A stretch of 23,798 nucleotides of DNA. Origin: Vulcanimicrobiota bacterium. Its GTDB lineage: Bacteria > Vulcanimicrobiota > Vulcanimicrobiia > Vulcanimicrobiales > Vulcanimicrobiaceae. The translations under genes and the position numbers were made by a program. The DNA lies in the NCBI GenBank assembly GCA_019233415.1, contig JAFAMK010000033.1, positions 1-23,798 on the forward strand. The letters are read 5' to 3'. A model generated the notes under the pieces. It ran no database searches. It saw nothing but the letters and a program-made list of their open reading frames with translations, and was not told the origin of the DNA. Shown here piece after piece: positions 8,198-15,700 of the stretch. The first letter of the stretch is position 1. The number at the start of each line of letters is the position of its first letter.

Positions 8198-9276
8198 GCC
8201 GCGTACCGCGCCGCCTGCCGCCGGCGAACCCGTGGCGCGCGCTCGTGCTCGACGTGCTCGCCGCGGCGCTCGCGTGGCTGCTCGCCGCCGGCCCGCTGCC
8301 GGCCGGCTGGGTCGAAGACGGCTATGCGAACGGCATCTTCGCGTCGCTCAACGAGGCGTTCGTCCCGCTGACGAACCGCGTCCCGTTCGCGGTCGGCGAC
8401 CTCGAAGCGGGCGTCGTGATCGTCGCGCTGATCGTGTGGTGGGTGCGCGCGCTGCGCAGCGCACCGCGCGGGCGCAAACGCATCGCGTTTCTCGCGCTGA
8501 TAGCGCACACCGCGGGCTTCGTCGCGCTCGGCGTGATCCTGTTCGAAGTGCTGTGGGGGCTGAACTACCGGCGCGAAACGGTTTCCGCGCGCGTCGACTA
8601 CAGCGAGGCGCGCGTGACCGACGCCGCCGTCGCGGCGTTCAGCGAGAAGATCGTCGACACGCTGAACGCGAACGTCGCCGCGGCGCATGCCGAGACGCTC
8701 GACCGCGAGAAGCTGCGCGCGGCGTACGAACCGGTCATTGGTCGGCTCGGCGACACGTGGGAGGTCGCGGTCGCCGACCCCAAGACGACGCTTTTGGAGC
8801 CGTACTACGAGGCGGCGGGGATCGGCGGGCAGTACTCGCCGCTCTCGTTCGAGACGATGCTGAATTCGTCGTTTCTGCCGTTCGAGGTGCCGCGCGCGCT
8901 CGCGCACGAGTGGGCGCACGTCGGCGGCTTCACCGACGAGGGCGACGCGAACTACATCGGCACGCTGGCCTGCCTGCGCTCCGGCGACCCGCTGATCCGC
9001 TACTCCGGGGCGTTCTGGACCTACGATGAGCTGCCCGAGTCCGAACGGCGCCGGCTGCACCTCGACCCGCGCGTCGTGGCCGACTTCGAAGCCGCGCGCG
9101 AGCGCTTCCTGCGGCACTACAAGCCGCAGATCTTCGCCTTCCAGTGGCGCTTCTACGACCGGTTCCTGCGGACGAACGGCGTGAAGGGCGGCGTGGCCTC
9201 CTACGGCTTCTTTCTGAAGCTCCTGGTGGGCACGGCCATGGACGACCAGGGTCTTCCCGTAGTACGATCGCGCTGA
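8194..9276 (+). CDS. DUF3810-family membrane protein with HExxH metallopeptidase-like motif
   Basis: The 360-residue product has three N-terminal membrane helices (about 16-33, 70-87, 98-122), the WGLNYRRE segment typical of DUF3810 proteins, and a soluble domain. In that domain HEWAH (238-242) is followed by E249 in TDEGDANYIG, a gluzincin-like HExxH...E arrangement. This suggests a zinc-dependent peptidase active on the outer face of the membrane, but no activity is established for the family. GTG at 8194 overlaps the upstream stop (GTGA) and gives a normal family length. It probably belongs to the same transcript as the acetyltransferase. A perfect 11-bp tandem repeat straddles its stop codon. 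Confidence 0.88.
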   Translation: MSRVPRRLPPANPWRALVLDVLAAALAWLLAAGPLPAGWVEDGYANGIFASLNEAFVPLTNRVPFAVGDLEAGVVIVALIVWWVRALRSAPRGRKRIAFLALIAHTAGFVALGVILFEVLWGLNYRRETVSARVDYSEARVTDAAVAAFSEKIVDTLNANVAAAHAETLDREKLRAAYEPVIGRLGDTWEVAVADPKTTLLEPYYEAAGIGGQYSPLSFETMLNSSFLPFEVPRALAHEWAHVGGFTDEGDANYIGTLACLRSGDPLIRYSGAFWTYDELPESERRRLHLDPRVVADFEAARERFLRHYKPQIFAFQWRFYDRFLRTNGVKGGVASYGFFLKLLVGTAMDDQGLPVVRSR

Positions 9277-9293
9277 CCGAATGCTGACCGAAT

Positions 9294-9300
9294 AAGGAGG
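9294..9300 (+). promoter_or_regulatory. Strong Shine-Dalgarno sequence for the HdeD-family gene
   Basis: AAGGAGG lies 11 bases before the ATG at 9312. It is the best ribosome binding site in the window and fixes that start. Most neighbours rely on overlap coupling instead. Confidence 0.8.
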
Positions 9301-9311
9301 CACGATTTACG

Positions 9312-9869
9312 ATGCTGGCACGGCTCACTGCCCACTGGTGGCTGCTCCTGATCCGCGGTATCCTCGCTCTCGCGCTGGGGATTCTGATGCCGATCTACCC
9401 GGGGTCGGCGATCTTCGCGGTCGCGATCGTGTTCGGGGCCTACGCGCTCGTCGACGGGATCGTCGCGATCGCCGCGGCGGTTCGGATGAATCACGCCGAC
9501 CAGAACTGGGGGTGGCTCCTCGCCTCGGGCATCCTCGGCGTGATCGTCGGCTTGATCACGTTCTTCTATCCGGGGATCACCATCCTGTGGCTGGCGCTGC
9601 TGTTCGGCGCATGGGCGGTCGTGACCGGGGTGCTCGAGATCGCGACCGCCGTCCGGCTCCGCGCGGTGATCCAGAACGAATGGCTGTGGGTCCTGTTCGG
9701 GGTCCTCTCGGTCGTCGCCGGGATCGTCGTCTTCTTCGAACCGGCCGTCGGCATACTTGCGATCGTGTGGACGATCAGCGTGTACGCGATCCTGGCCGGG
9801 ATCGCCATGATCGGGGTCGCCTTCCGGCTGCGCGGCGTCGCCAGTCACGTCCCCGGCGCAGCGGGTTAA
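9312..9869 (+). CDS. HdeD/DUF308-family membrane protein
   Basis: The 185-residue protein has six predicted membrane helices arranged as repeated hydrophobic hairpins: LLLIRGILALALGILMPIYPGSA, then FGAYALVDGIVAIAAA, then a second and third cycle ending in AILAGIAMIGVAFRLRG. This is the architecture of HdeD-like proteins, linked to acid resistance in enterobacteria; the role here is unproven. The paired PG turns (IYPGSA and FYPGIT) are characteristic. The start is ATG 9312 behind a strong AAGGAGG. It follows the DUF3810 gene by 35 bp. Confidence 0.9.
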   Translation: MLARLTAHWWLLLIRGILALALGILMPIYPGSAIFAVAIVFGAYALVDGIVAIAAAVRMNHADQNWGWLLASGILGVIVGLITFFYPGITILWLALLFGAWAVVTGVLEIATAVRLRAVIQNEWLWVLFGVLSVVAGIVVFFEPAVGILAIVWTISVYAILAGIAMIGVAFRLRGVASHVPGAAG

Positions 9870-9899
9870 ATTCGAGCCAAAACGAGAACGAGCGAGTAG

Positions 9900-9917
9900 G
9901 GCCCCCGGTAGGGGGCC
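9900..9917. other. Perfect 7-bp hairpin upstream of the GGDEF/HD-GYP gene
   Basis: GGCCCCC and GGGGGCC flank the loop GGTA. No T-run follows on the plus strand, so it is not a canonical intrinsic terminator. It could still end or stabilise the HdeD transcript or sit in the leader of the next gene. Confidence 0.45.
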
Positions 9918-9960
9918 GGGAACCTCCACGTCCCAAGCGACAACGGAGTGAGCGCGTGAC

Positions 9961-11577
9961 GTGATCGTCGGACCCGGCTCGCCTTCCGGCGTCGATCAGC
10001 GCGGACGCGTACTGATCGGCGAGGTCGCGACGCTGCTCGCCGCGGACCGCACGCCGCGCGAGACGTTCGCGTCGTTGTGCGAGCTTCTCACCCGCCTGAT
10101 CGACGTCAGCGTCTGCTACGTGGCGCTGCGCAGCGGCGCCGCGCTGCGCGTCGAATACGTCAACGACCACGGCGTCGTTCGTCCCGATCCGCAGATCGTC
10201 ATCGAGCGCGGCGGCCGCTCGTGGGAAACGCTGCGCACCGGCCGCTCGCAGCTCTTCCGCACCGCCGCCGACTGGTCGTCGCTGCGCCGCCAGCCGCTGA
10301 ACACGGCGCAGCCGTGGACCGACGACACGGTCTCGGCGATCTACGTCGCGCTGCAGGCCGGCGGTGACCGGCTGGGCGTCCTCTCGGTGCAGAGCCCGAA
10401 CGAGAACGCGTACGACGAGACCGACGTCGCGCTGATGGAGGCGATCGGCCGCTACTTGGCGATCGCGGTCCGCAACCAGCGGCTGTTCGCGCGGCTGCAG
10501 CGCGTTGCGGAAGTCGACCCGCTGACGGGGCTCGCGAATCATTCGACCGTGCTGCGCGGAATCGACGAACGTCTCGCCTCGCTCGACGGCGCGTGCCTGG
10601 GCATTCTGCTGCTCGACATCACGAACTTCGGCCGGATCAACGACGTGTACGGAACGCGCGTCGGCGACCGCGTCCTCGACGCGCTGGCCGAACGGCTCGC
10701 ATCGCTCGCCGACGCCGACACGCTCGTCGGCCGCTTCGGCGGCGACGACTTCGTGATCGTCGCGACGCGCGAGGACCGCGAGGGGATCGCGAAGCTCGTC
10801 GCCGACGCGGGTTTCCGCACCGCCGACCTCGCCTTCCGCGGCAACGACGACATCATCCCGATCTCGGTCAACCTCGGCTGGGTCACCGCGCCCGAAGAGG
10901 GCCGCGTGCGGCCCGACCTGCTCGCGCTCGCCGACATGCGGCTGCGCCTCAGCCTCGAACGCGGCGGCGCCGCGATCGGCGAGGACGCCGCGCCGCTGGT
11001 GCGCTTCGGCGACTTCGGCGAGGTCGACCCGCTCGTCGAGACGGCGCTCGTGCGCGACCCGTACACGCGCATGCACCTCTTGCACGTCAACCACGTCGCG
11101 CACGCCTGGGCGCCGCGGCTCGAGCTGAGCGGCGAGGCGCACGAGACGTTCGTGCGCGCGGCGCTGCTGCACGACATCGGAAAGCTGCTCGTCCCCGAGT
11201 CGATTCTGCTGAAGCCGGCACGGCTCGAAGCGCACGAGTACCGCACCATGCAGCGCCACGCCGAGTACGGCCGCACGATCCTCGCCGGGTACGCTGGTTT
11301 CGCCGATGTCGCGCGGATCGTCGGTGAGCACCACGAGCGCTGGGACGGCCGCGGCTACCCGAACGGCGTTCCGGGCGAGATGGTCGACCCGCTCGCGCGC
11401 GCGGTCAGCGTGATCGACGCGTACTCCGCGATGACGCTCGACCGCCCGTACCACCGCGCGATCAGCGAAGCCGACGCGCTGCGCGAGCTGGAGCGCTGCA
11501 GCGGCACGCAGTTCGACCCCGCCATGGTCGCCTCGTTCTGCGCCATGCGCCGCGACACGCGCTCCCCGTCATCCTGA
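9961..11577 (+). CDS. GAF-GGDEF-HD-GYP protein (cyclic-di-GMP synthesis/turnover)
   Basis: The 538-residue cytoplasmic protein has three domains: a GAF sensor domain (about 20-180), a GGDEF diguanylate cyclase domain (about 183-345) and an HD-GYP phosphodiesterase domain (about 365-530). The cyclase signature is RFGGDDFVIV, with GGDDF at 260-264, an intact active-site variant. The HD-GYP part retains LLHDIGK (H404/D405), HHE (457-459) and RWDGRGYP (460-467). Both catalytic halves therefore look functional, and the protein could make and degrade cyclic di-GMP under GAF control. The start is GTG 9961 with a weak GGAG upstream. The reading frame ends inside a tandem dispersed-repeat unit that supplies the final codons and the stop. 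Confidence 0.93.
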   Translation: MIVGPGSPSGVDQRGRVLIGEVATLLAADRTPRETFASLCELLTRLIDVSVCYVALRSGAALRVEYVNDHGVVRPDPQIVIERGGRSWETLRTGRSQLFRTAADWSSLRRQPLNTAQPWTDDTVSAIYVALQAGGDRLGVLSVQSPNENAYDETDVALMEAIGRYLAIAVRNQRLFARLQRVAEVDPLTGLANHSTVLRGIDERLASLDGACLGILLLDITNFGRINDVYGTRVGDRVLDALAERLASLADADTLVGRFGGDDFVIVATREDREGIAKLVADAGFRTADLAFRGNDDIIPISVNLGWVTAPEEGRVRPDLLALADMRLRLSLERGGAAIGEDAAPLVRFGDFGEVDPLVETALVRDPYTRMHLLHVNHVAHAWAPRLELSGEAHETFVRAALLHDIGKLLVPESILLKPARLEAHEYRTMQRHAEYGRTILAGYAGFADVARIVGEHHERWDGRGYPNGVPGEMVDPLARAVSVIDAYSAMTLDRPYHRAISEADALRELERCSGTQFDPAMVASFCAMRRDTRSPSS

Positions 11578-11600
11578 GCTTCCCCCGTCATCCTGAGCTT
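11564..11600. repeat. Tandem pair of an 18-bp dispersed-type repeat unit
   Basis: CCCCGTCATCCTGAGCTT occurs at 11564-11581 and again at 11583-11600; the second copy runs on into GTCGAAGG. Motifs of the form GTCATCCTGAGCTTGTCGAAGG are familiar intergenic repeats in many GC-rich bacteria. The first copy contains the TGA (11575-11577) of the GGDEF/HD-GYP gene. Confidence 0.75.
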
Positions 11601-11624
11601 GTCGAAGGGCGGGTGTCGCGGTCG

Positions 11625-12434
11625 CTAAGCGAACGCCGGGCTCAGCCGGCGCGCGTTCTCGTTGGTGATCGCACGGACGGTCGCGTCGTCGAGGCCGAGT
11701 GCGCGCAGACCGCGCAGGTCGCCGTCGTACGCGTACGGGATGTTCGGCCAGTCGGTGCCGAGGACGATCTGGCGCGCGCCACGTTCGACGTCGGCGCGCG
11801 CGATCTCGATACGCATCGGCGACTCCGGCGCGAACGCCATCGTCGTGTCGAGGAAGAGCCGTGGCTCGCGCGCGGTGAGGTCGAGGTAGCGCAGGTGGTC
11901 CGGCGCGCCGAAGTGCGCGACGACGATGCGCAGGCCCGGGTGGCGTTCGAGCACGCGCGTCATGCGGCCCGGACCGTCGTTCGTGTCGTCGGACCACGGG
12001 ATGTGCCCGACGTGCGCGAGCACGAACACGCCGTGCGCGGCGAGCGCACCGAGCGCGCCGTCGAGCCGCGGATCGTCGAGGCCGAAGCGCTGCACGTCCT
12101 CGTGCACCTTCAGCCCGATGCAGCCCGCGCGCAGCGCGTCGCGCAGGTCGCCGGCCGGATCGGGGTCGTCGGCGTGCACCGTCGCGAGCGGAAACGCGCC
12201 GTCGCCGAGGTCGCGCGCCGTCGCGGTGAGCCAGCCGTTCAGCTCGCGAGCGATTCCCGGCTTGTGCGCGTACGAGCAGAAGGCGAATCGCGTCACGCCG
12301 GCTTCGCGCAGCAGCCGCGCGACCTCGCGCGGTTCGGTCGGATGCCGGAGCACCCATGAGCTGTGCTCGGCGAACCAGCGGCGGATCGCCGCGGTCAGGC
12401 GCGGCGGGTGGAGGTGCGTATGAACGTCGATCAC
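11625..12434 (-). CDS. Amidohydrolase family 2 (metal-dependent TIM-barrel hydrolase)
   Basis: The 269-residue protein resembles ACMSD/2-pyrone-dicarboxylate-type amidohydrolases, which hydrolyse or decarboxylate small organic acids. The metal-binding signature begins DVHTHLHP (H5 and H7). It continues with a LKVHED segment (108-113), AHVGH (H141), VVAHFGAP (H174) and GTDWPN (Asp228). All expected ligands are present, so the enzyme should be active; its substrate is unknown. GTG 12434 is preceded by GGGGAG at a good distance. It is transcribed divergently from the OsmC gene with 74 bp between them, and converges on the GGDEF/HD-GYP gene. Confidence 0.9.
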   Translation of the reverse strand: MIDVHTHLHPPRLTAAIRRWFAEHSSWVLRHPTEPREVARLLREAGVTRFAFCSYAHKPGIARELNGWLTATARDLGDGAFPLATVHADDPDPAGDLRDALRAGCIGLKVHEDVQRFGLDDPRLDGALGALAAHGVFVLAHVGHIPWSDDTNDGPGRMTRVLERHPGLRIVVAHFGAPDHLRYLDLTAREPRLFLDTTMAFAPESPMRIEIARADVERGARQIVLGTDWPNIPYAYDGDLRGLRALGLDDATVRAITNENARRLSPAFA

Positions 12435-12508
12435 CGCTCCCCGCTACCGTCCCCGAGCGCGCACGGTTGCGCCGCAACCGCCGGCCGCCGCGCGCGCTCC
12501 TGGGCACC

Positions 12509-12952
12509 ATGCAGACGCCTGAAGATATTCAACGTACCGCCACCGTCCACTGGGACGGCGACGTCGCCAAGGGCAAGGGGACGATCACGACCGAGAGCCG
12601 GCTCGTCACCGCCGGTTATTCGTTCGGGACGCGCTTCAGCAACGAGCCGGGAACGAACCCGGAGGAGCTGCTCGCCGCCTCGCACGCGGCGTGCTTCTCG
12701 ATGGCCCTCAGCGCCGCGATGACGCGCGCCGGGCACCCGCCGACCACGGTCGACACGACCGCGAAGGTCCACCTGCACCGCGAGGGCGCGGGGTTCGACA
12801 TCCCCCGCATCGAGCTGGTGACGACCGTCACCGCCTCCGGCGTGAGCGCCGAGGACTTCGCGGCGCTGGCCGCCGGGGCGAAGGAGAACTGCCCCATCAG
12901 CCGCGCCCTGCGGGCCGTCGAGATCACCCTGGACGCCAAGCTCAATCCTTAA
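12509..12952 (+). CDS. OsmC-family peroxiredoxin
   Basis: The 147-residue protein is of OsmC type and probably a thiol-dependent reductase of organic hydroperoxides in the cytoplasm. The two redox cysteines are C62 in SHAACFSMAL and C128 in ENCPISRAL; the family Glu is at 52-53 in NPEELLAASH. ATG 12509 is chosen because the family N-terminus (ATVHWDGD...KGKGTI) follows directly. The frame is open upstream but that stretch is low-complexity shadow. There is no strong ribosome binding site. The length is normal for the OsmC branch. Confidence 0.93.
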   Translation: MQTPEDIQRTATVHWDGDVAKGKGTITTESRLVTAGYSFGTRFSNEPGTNPEELLAASHAACFSMALSAAMTRAGHPPTTVDTTAKVHLHREGAGFDIPRIELVTTVTASGVSAEDFAALAAGAKENCPISRALRAVEITLDAKLNP

Positions 12953-12958
12953 CGAACG

Positions 12959-12997
12959 GCGCCCCGGGCCGACCAGGAACCGGCCGGCCTAGGGCGC
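12959..12997. other. GC-rich stem-loop between OsmC and desaturase genes
   Basis: GCGCCC (12959-12964) pairs with GGGCGC (12992-12997), and an inner GGCCG/CGGCC pairing is possible. There is no T-tract, so it is a weak terminator or leader-structure candidate only. Confidence 0.3.
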
Positions 12998-13010
12998 ACC
13001 TTCCGTCGTC

Positions 13011-13886
13011 ATGCAGATCGCGGCCAAAAAGCGGCGTACCCCCGCTTGGGTGAATCTCGTCGGCCTCTCCGTGGTGCACCTCGGCGCGCTCTGCGCGCTG
13101 ATTCCGGGCACCTTCCACTGGAGCGCGCTGATCGTCCTCGTCGTGCTCTACTACGCGACGGGCGCGTGGGGGATTTGTCTCGGCTACCACCGCCTGCTCA
13201 CGCACCGCAGCCTGAAGGTGTGGAAGCCGATCGAGTGGCTCGCCGCGATCCTCGGCGTTCTGGCGCTGCAAGGTGATCCCATCGACTGGGTCTCGACGCA
13301 CCGCGCGCACCACGCCCACACCGACACCGAGGGCGACCCGCACGACATTCACCGGGGTCTGCTGTGGAGCCACATGGAGTGGCTCTATAAGCGCAACGAG
13401 GCGATGCTCACGCACGACGAGCAGCGCCGCCTCGCGCCCGACCTCGCGCAGGACCGCTTCTACGTCTTCCTCGAGAAGAGCAACATCTGGTGGACGGTCG
13501 CGCTCGGGATCGTGCTGCTCGCGGTCGGCGGCTGGTCGTGGCTGATCTGGGGCCTGTTCGTGCGAATCGTCGTGACCTACCACATCACGTGGCTGGTCAA
13601 CAGCGCCGCGCACTTCAGCGGCTACCAGAGCTTCCGCACCGGCGACAAGTCGACGAACAACTGGTGGGTCGCGCTCCTCGCCTGGGGCGAAGGCTGGCAC
13701 AACAACCACCACGCCTTCCCGTTCAGCGCGCGCCACGGCCTGCGCTGGTTCGAGTTCGACGCCACCTGGTGGACGATCAAAGTCCTCGCCTGGCTCAAGC
13801 TCGCCCGCGACATCAAGCTCCCCACGCCCGCGATGCTGCAGCGCCTGCAGCTCACCCCACCCCGCGTCCAGCGCGAGCGCGCGTAG
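13011..13886 (+). CDS. Acyl-CoA (stearoyl-type) fatty acid desaturase
   Basis: The 291-residue membrane protein is a di-iron fatty acid desaturase that introduces a double bond, most likely delta-9. All histidine boxes are intact: HRLLTH (60-65), HRAHH (97-101), NSAAH (197-201) and HNNHH (230-234). Four membrane helices lie around 13-55, 70-90, 155-172 and 174-192. ATG 13011 gives the expected short N-terminus. The last 35 bp overlap the 3' end of the convergent cluster gene at 13852-14733, so the two transcripts are mutually antisense. It may shape membrane lipids and need not belong to the cluster. Confidence 0.94.
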   Translation: MQIAAKKRRTPAWVNLVGLSVVHLGALCALIPGTFHWSALIVLVVLYYATGAWGICLGYHRLLTHRSLKVWKPIEWLAAILGVLALQGDPIDWVSTHRAHHAHTDTEGDPHDIHRGLLWSHMEWLYKRNEAMLTHDEQRRLAPDLAQDRFYVFLEKSNIWWTVALGIVLLAVGGWSWLIWGLFVRIVVTYHITWLVNSAAHFSGYQSFRTGDKSTNNWWVALLAWGEGWHNNHHAFPFSARHGLRWFEFDATWWTIKVLAWLKLARDIKLPTPAMLQRLQLTPPRVQRERA

Positions 13887-14733
13887 GCGCGGCTTCGTCG
13901 AGCAGCCCGCGCAGGCGCGTCGCCTGCGCAAGCAGTGCGGACGGCATACGCCACCCGGCGATGACCGGCGCAGGCAGAGTCTCGCGCACGGAGATCAGGC
14001 CGGCGAGAGCGGTGTCGATCACGCCGGTCGCGATGCCGTCGGCATAGAGCGGGATCGCGAGAGGGGTCAGGATGCCGGCGCGCGCGTCGCGGTACGCGTC
14101 GGGATCGGTGCGCGCGAGGCGGGCAGTGACGAAGGTCGCGCGGTTCTGCGCAACGTCGGCGCGCCAGGCGACGACCGCGTCGATGCGCGCGGCGGCATCG
14201 GCGACGGCGTCGATCGCCGCGTCCAGGCGCATGCGAACGTCGTCCGCGCCGGTGAACAGCGCCAGCACGGCCGCCGCGAAGCGCGGCAGCACCGCGGCGG
14301 CGCGGGCGTGCGCGGCTGCGTCCGCGTCGTCGAGGTCGGCGACGTCGCGCGCGCCGGAACGATAGCGTTCTTCCTCGGTTCTCGCCCACGCGGCGCGCGC
14401 CGCGATCGCGCGCACGGCGGTCCAGATGCGCGCGTCGCCGGGGAAAAGGTCGGCGAGGATCGCGTGCTGCTCGAGTTGCGCGGCGAGCGCGGCCGTCGGT
14501 GGAAGGCGAACGACGTCGGCCGCCAAGCGAACGGCGAGCGCGATGCGCCGCAGCGCCGCGTCGTCGATCGGTGGAAATGCGGTCGCGAACGCGTACGTGA
14601 GGATCGCATTGTCGGGGTCGGCCGGCGTCGCCGCGACTTGGACCGCCGCCGGCCAGCCGCCTTGCAGGAGCGCGTGGTCGTTCTCGGCGCGGCGCGCGAG
14701 GCGCAGCAGCGCGAGTTCCGCGGCGTCAGGCAC
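13852..14733 (-). CDS. Degenerate class I isoprenoid synthase-like protein (lost aspartate motifs)
   Basis: The 293-residue, helical protein is not obviously recognisable alone, but it aligns along its length with the intact synthase two genes upstream, which also has 293 residues. Matching segments (this protein / intact synthase) are LFPGDARIW / LFGGEPRFW, AAVLPRFAAAVLALFTG / GKNGLVRLVDAAVAALSG and IDAVVAWRADVAQNR / LDDLNDWREDVRDRN. The first motif DDVID is replaced by a RLPPT-like stretch, and the second, DDLND, by DAVVA. It is therefore unlikely to bind the Mg-diphosphate cluster. A non-catalytic partner controlling product length or substrate delivery is plausible, as in heteromeric prenyl synthases; this is inference. 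GTG 14733 overlaps the upstream stop by 8 nt. Confidence 0.75.
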   Translation of the reverse strand: MPDAAELALLRLARRAENDHALLQGGWPAAVQVAATPADPDNAILTYAFATAFPPIDDAALRRIALAVRLAADVVRLPPTAALAAQLEQHAILADLFPGDARIWTAVRAIAARAAWARTEEERYRSGARDVADLDDADAAAHARAAAVLPRFAAAVLALFTGADDVRMRLDAAIDAVADAAARIDAVVAWRADVAQNRATFVTARLARTDPDAYRDARAGILTPLAIPLYADGIATGVIDTALAGLISVRETLPAPVIAGWRMPSALLAQATRLRGLLDEAAPTRARAGRGVG

Positions 14734-15700
14734 GGACGGCCTCCGCAACGGAGAGCGCGCGAAGCGCGGTCGCCGTCGTGAACAGGCCGTACGGGTCGAG
14801 GATCGCGGCTTGCGGGTCGCCCGGCGGATAGTTCCATGGGTCGGGCTGCATGAACGGCGCGGCAGCGGTGAAGCGGCCGTCGATCCGCTGCAGCGCGAGC
14901 AACGCGTCGACGAGCGGCGCGGCATCGGCCGGTTCGCCGAAACGCGCAACGACCTCCAATGCGAACGACAGAGCGAACGCGTCGTCGCGGTGCACGTCAC
15001 GCAGCGCGAAGCGGACCGCGTCGCCGACGCGGCAGCGGTCGAGCAACGACGGATCGCACTCCGCAAGCGCGCCGAGGACGCACGCGACCGAGTACAGGCG
15101 CGTCGCGTACCAGTAGGACGGCCACGAGCCGTCGTCGCGCTGGTTCGCGAGCAGGTACTCCGCGCACGTCTCGACGCTTTCGCCGTCGCGTTCAGGCTCG
15201 CTGAGCAATGCGCGCAGCGCCATTGCCGAGACGTCGGCGTGGCTGATCGCCCACGTCGAGACGTCCGAGAAGTGCTCGTAGCACGAGTACCCGCCGTCGT
15301 CGTGGCGGTGGCGGCGCAGCGTGTCGTACACCGCCGGCGGCGCGCCGCCGGTCGCGGCGAGGAACGCGGTGCCGAAGGCGGTCGAGTCGGCATCGACCGG
15401 CGCATGGCCGTTGAAGCCCCAGCCGTCGCGGCCGTCGCACGCCGTGGTCAGCCACGCGCGCGCGGCGTCGAGCGCGCGCGCCCCCCCCCCTCGCAGCGTG
15501 TCGGAACGGAGGAGACTGCGGCCGGCGAACGGCACGGCGGCGAGGAGGCCGAGACCGACGTACGCGGTCACCCACGCGTCGGACTGCGTGCGGTCGAGTT
15601 CGAAGTCGCGCCAGGCGCCGTCCGGGCTCTGCGCCTCGACGACGTAGCGGACCGCGCGGTCGAGCGCGTGCGCGACCGGCGCGGCGAGCGCGGTCAGCAC
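14726..15700 (-). CDS. Class II terpene cyclase-like / prenyltransferase-repeat protein (alpha/alpha-toroid)
   Basis: The 324-residue single-toroid protein has several QW-type repeats: QSPDGAW (24-30), GRDGWGF (90-96), RHDDGGYS (132-139), QRDDGSW (187-193) and QRIDGRF (271-277). The segment VDADSTAFG places DADST (103-107) where squalene-hopene and class II diterpene cyclases carry the acid DxDD motif, so protonation-initiated cyclisation is possible. The last Asp is Ser, however, and the protein is half the length of a full cyclase. Protein prenyltransferase beta-subunits share the fold, so peptide or lipid prenyl handling is an alternative. GTG 15700 overlaps the upstream stop by 7 nt. A G10 tract (coding strand) at codons 71-74 lies upstream of the motif. 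Confidence 0.8.
   Translation of the reverse strand: MLTALAAPVAHALDRAVRYVVEAQSPDGAWRDFELDRTQSDAWVTAYVGLGLLAAVPFAGRSLLRSDTLRGGGARALDAARAWLTTACDGRDGWGFNGHAPVDADSTAFGTAFLAATGGAPPAVYDTLRRHRHDDGGYSCYEHFSDVSTWAISHADVSAMALRALLSEPERDGESVETCAEYLLANQRDDGSWPSYWYATRLYSVACVLGALAECDPSLLDRCRVGDAVRFALRDVHRDDAFALSFALEVVARFGEPADAAPLVDALLALQRIDGRFTAAAPFMQPDPWNYPPGDPQAAILDPYGLFTTATALRALSVAEAVRA
15481..15490. repeat. Homopolymer C10 (G10 on the coding strand) inside the cyclase-like gene
   Basis: Ten consecutive C residues on the plus strand lie within codons encoding Gly71-Gly73 and the first base of Ala74 of the minus-strand cyclase-like gene. The frame is intact at ten; a gain or loss of one base would truncate the protein before DADST. 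Confidence 0.9.

Noticed and set aside
9870..9960. Possible cyclic-di-GMP riboswitch upstream of the GGDEF/HD-GYP gene
   Set aside because: A hairpin is present but the conserved riboswitch bases and paired-helix layout I would expect are not visible.
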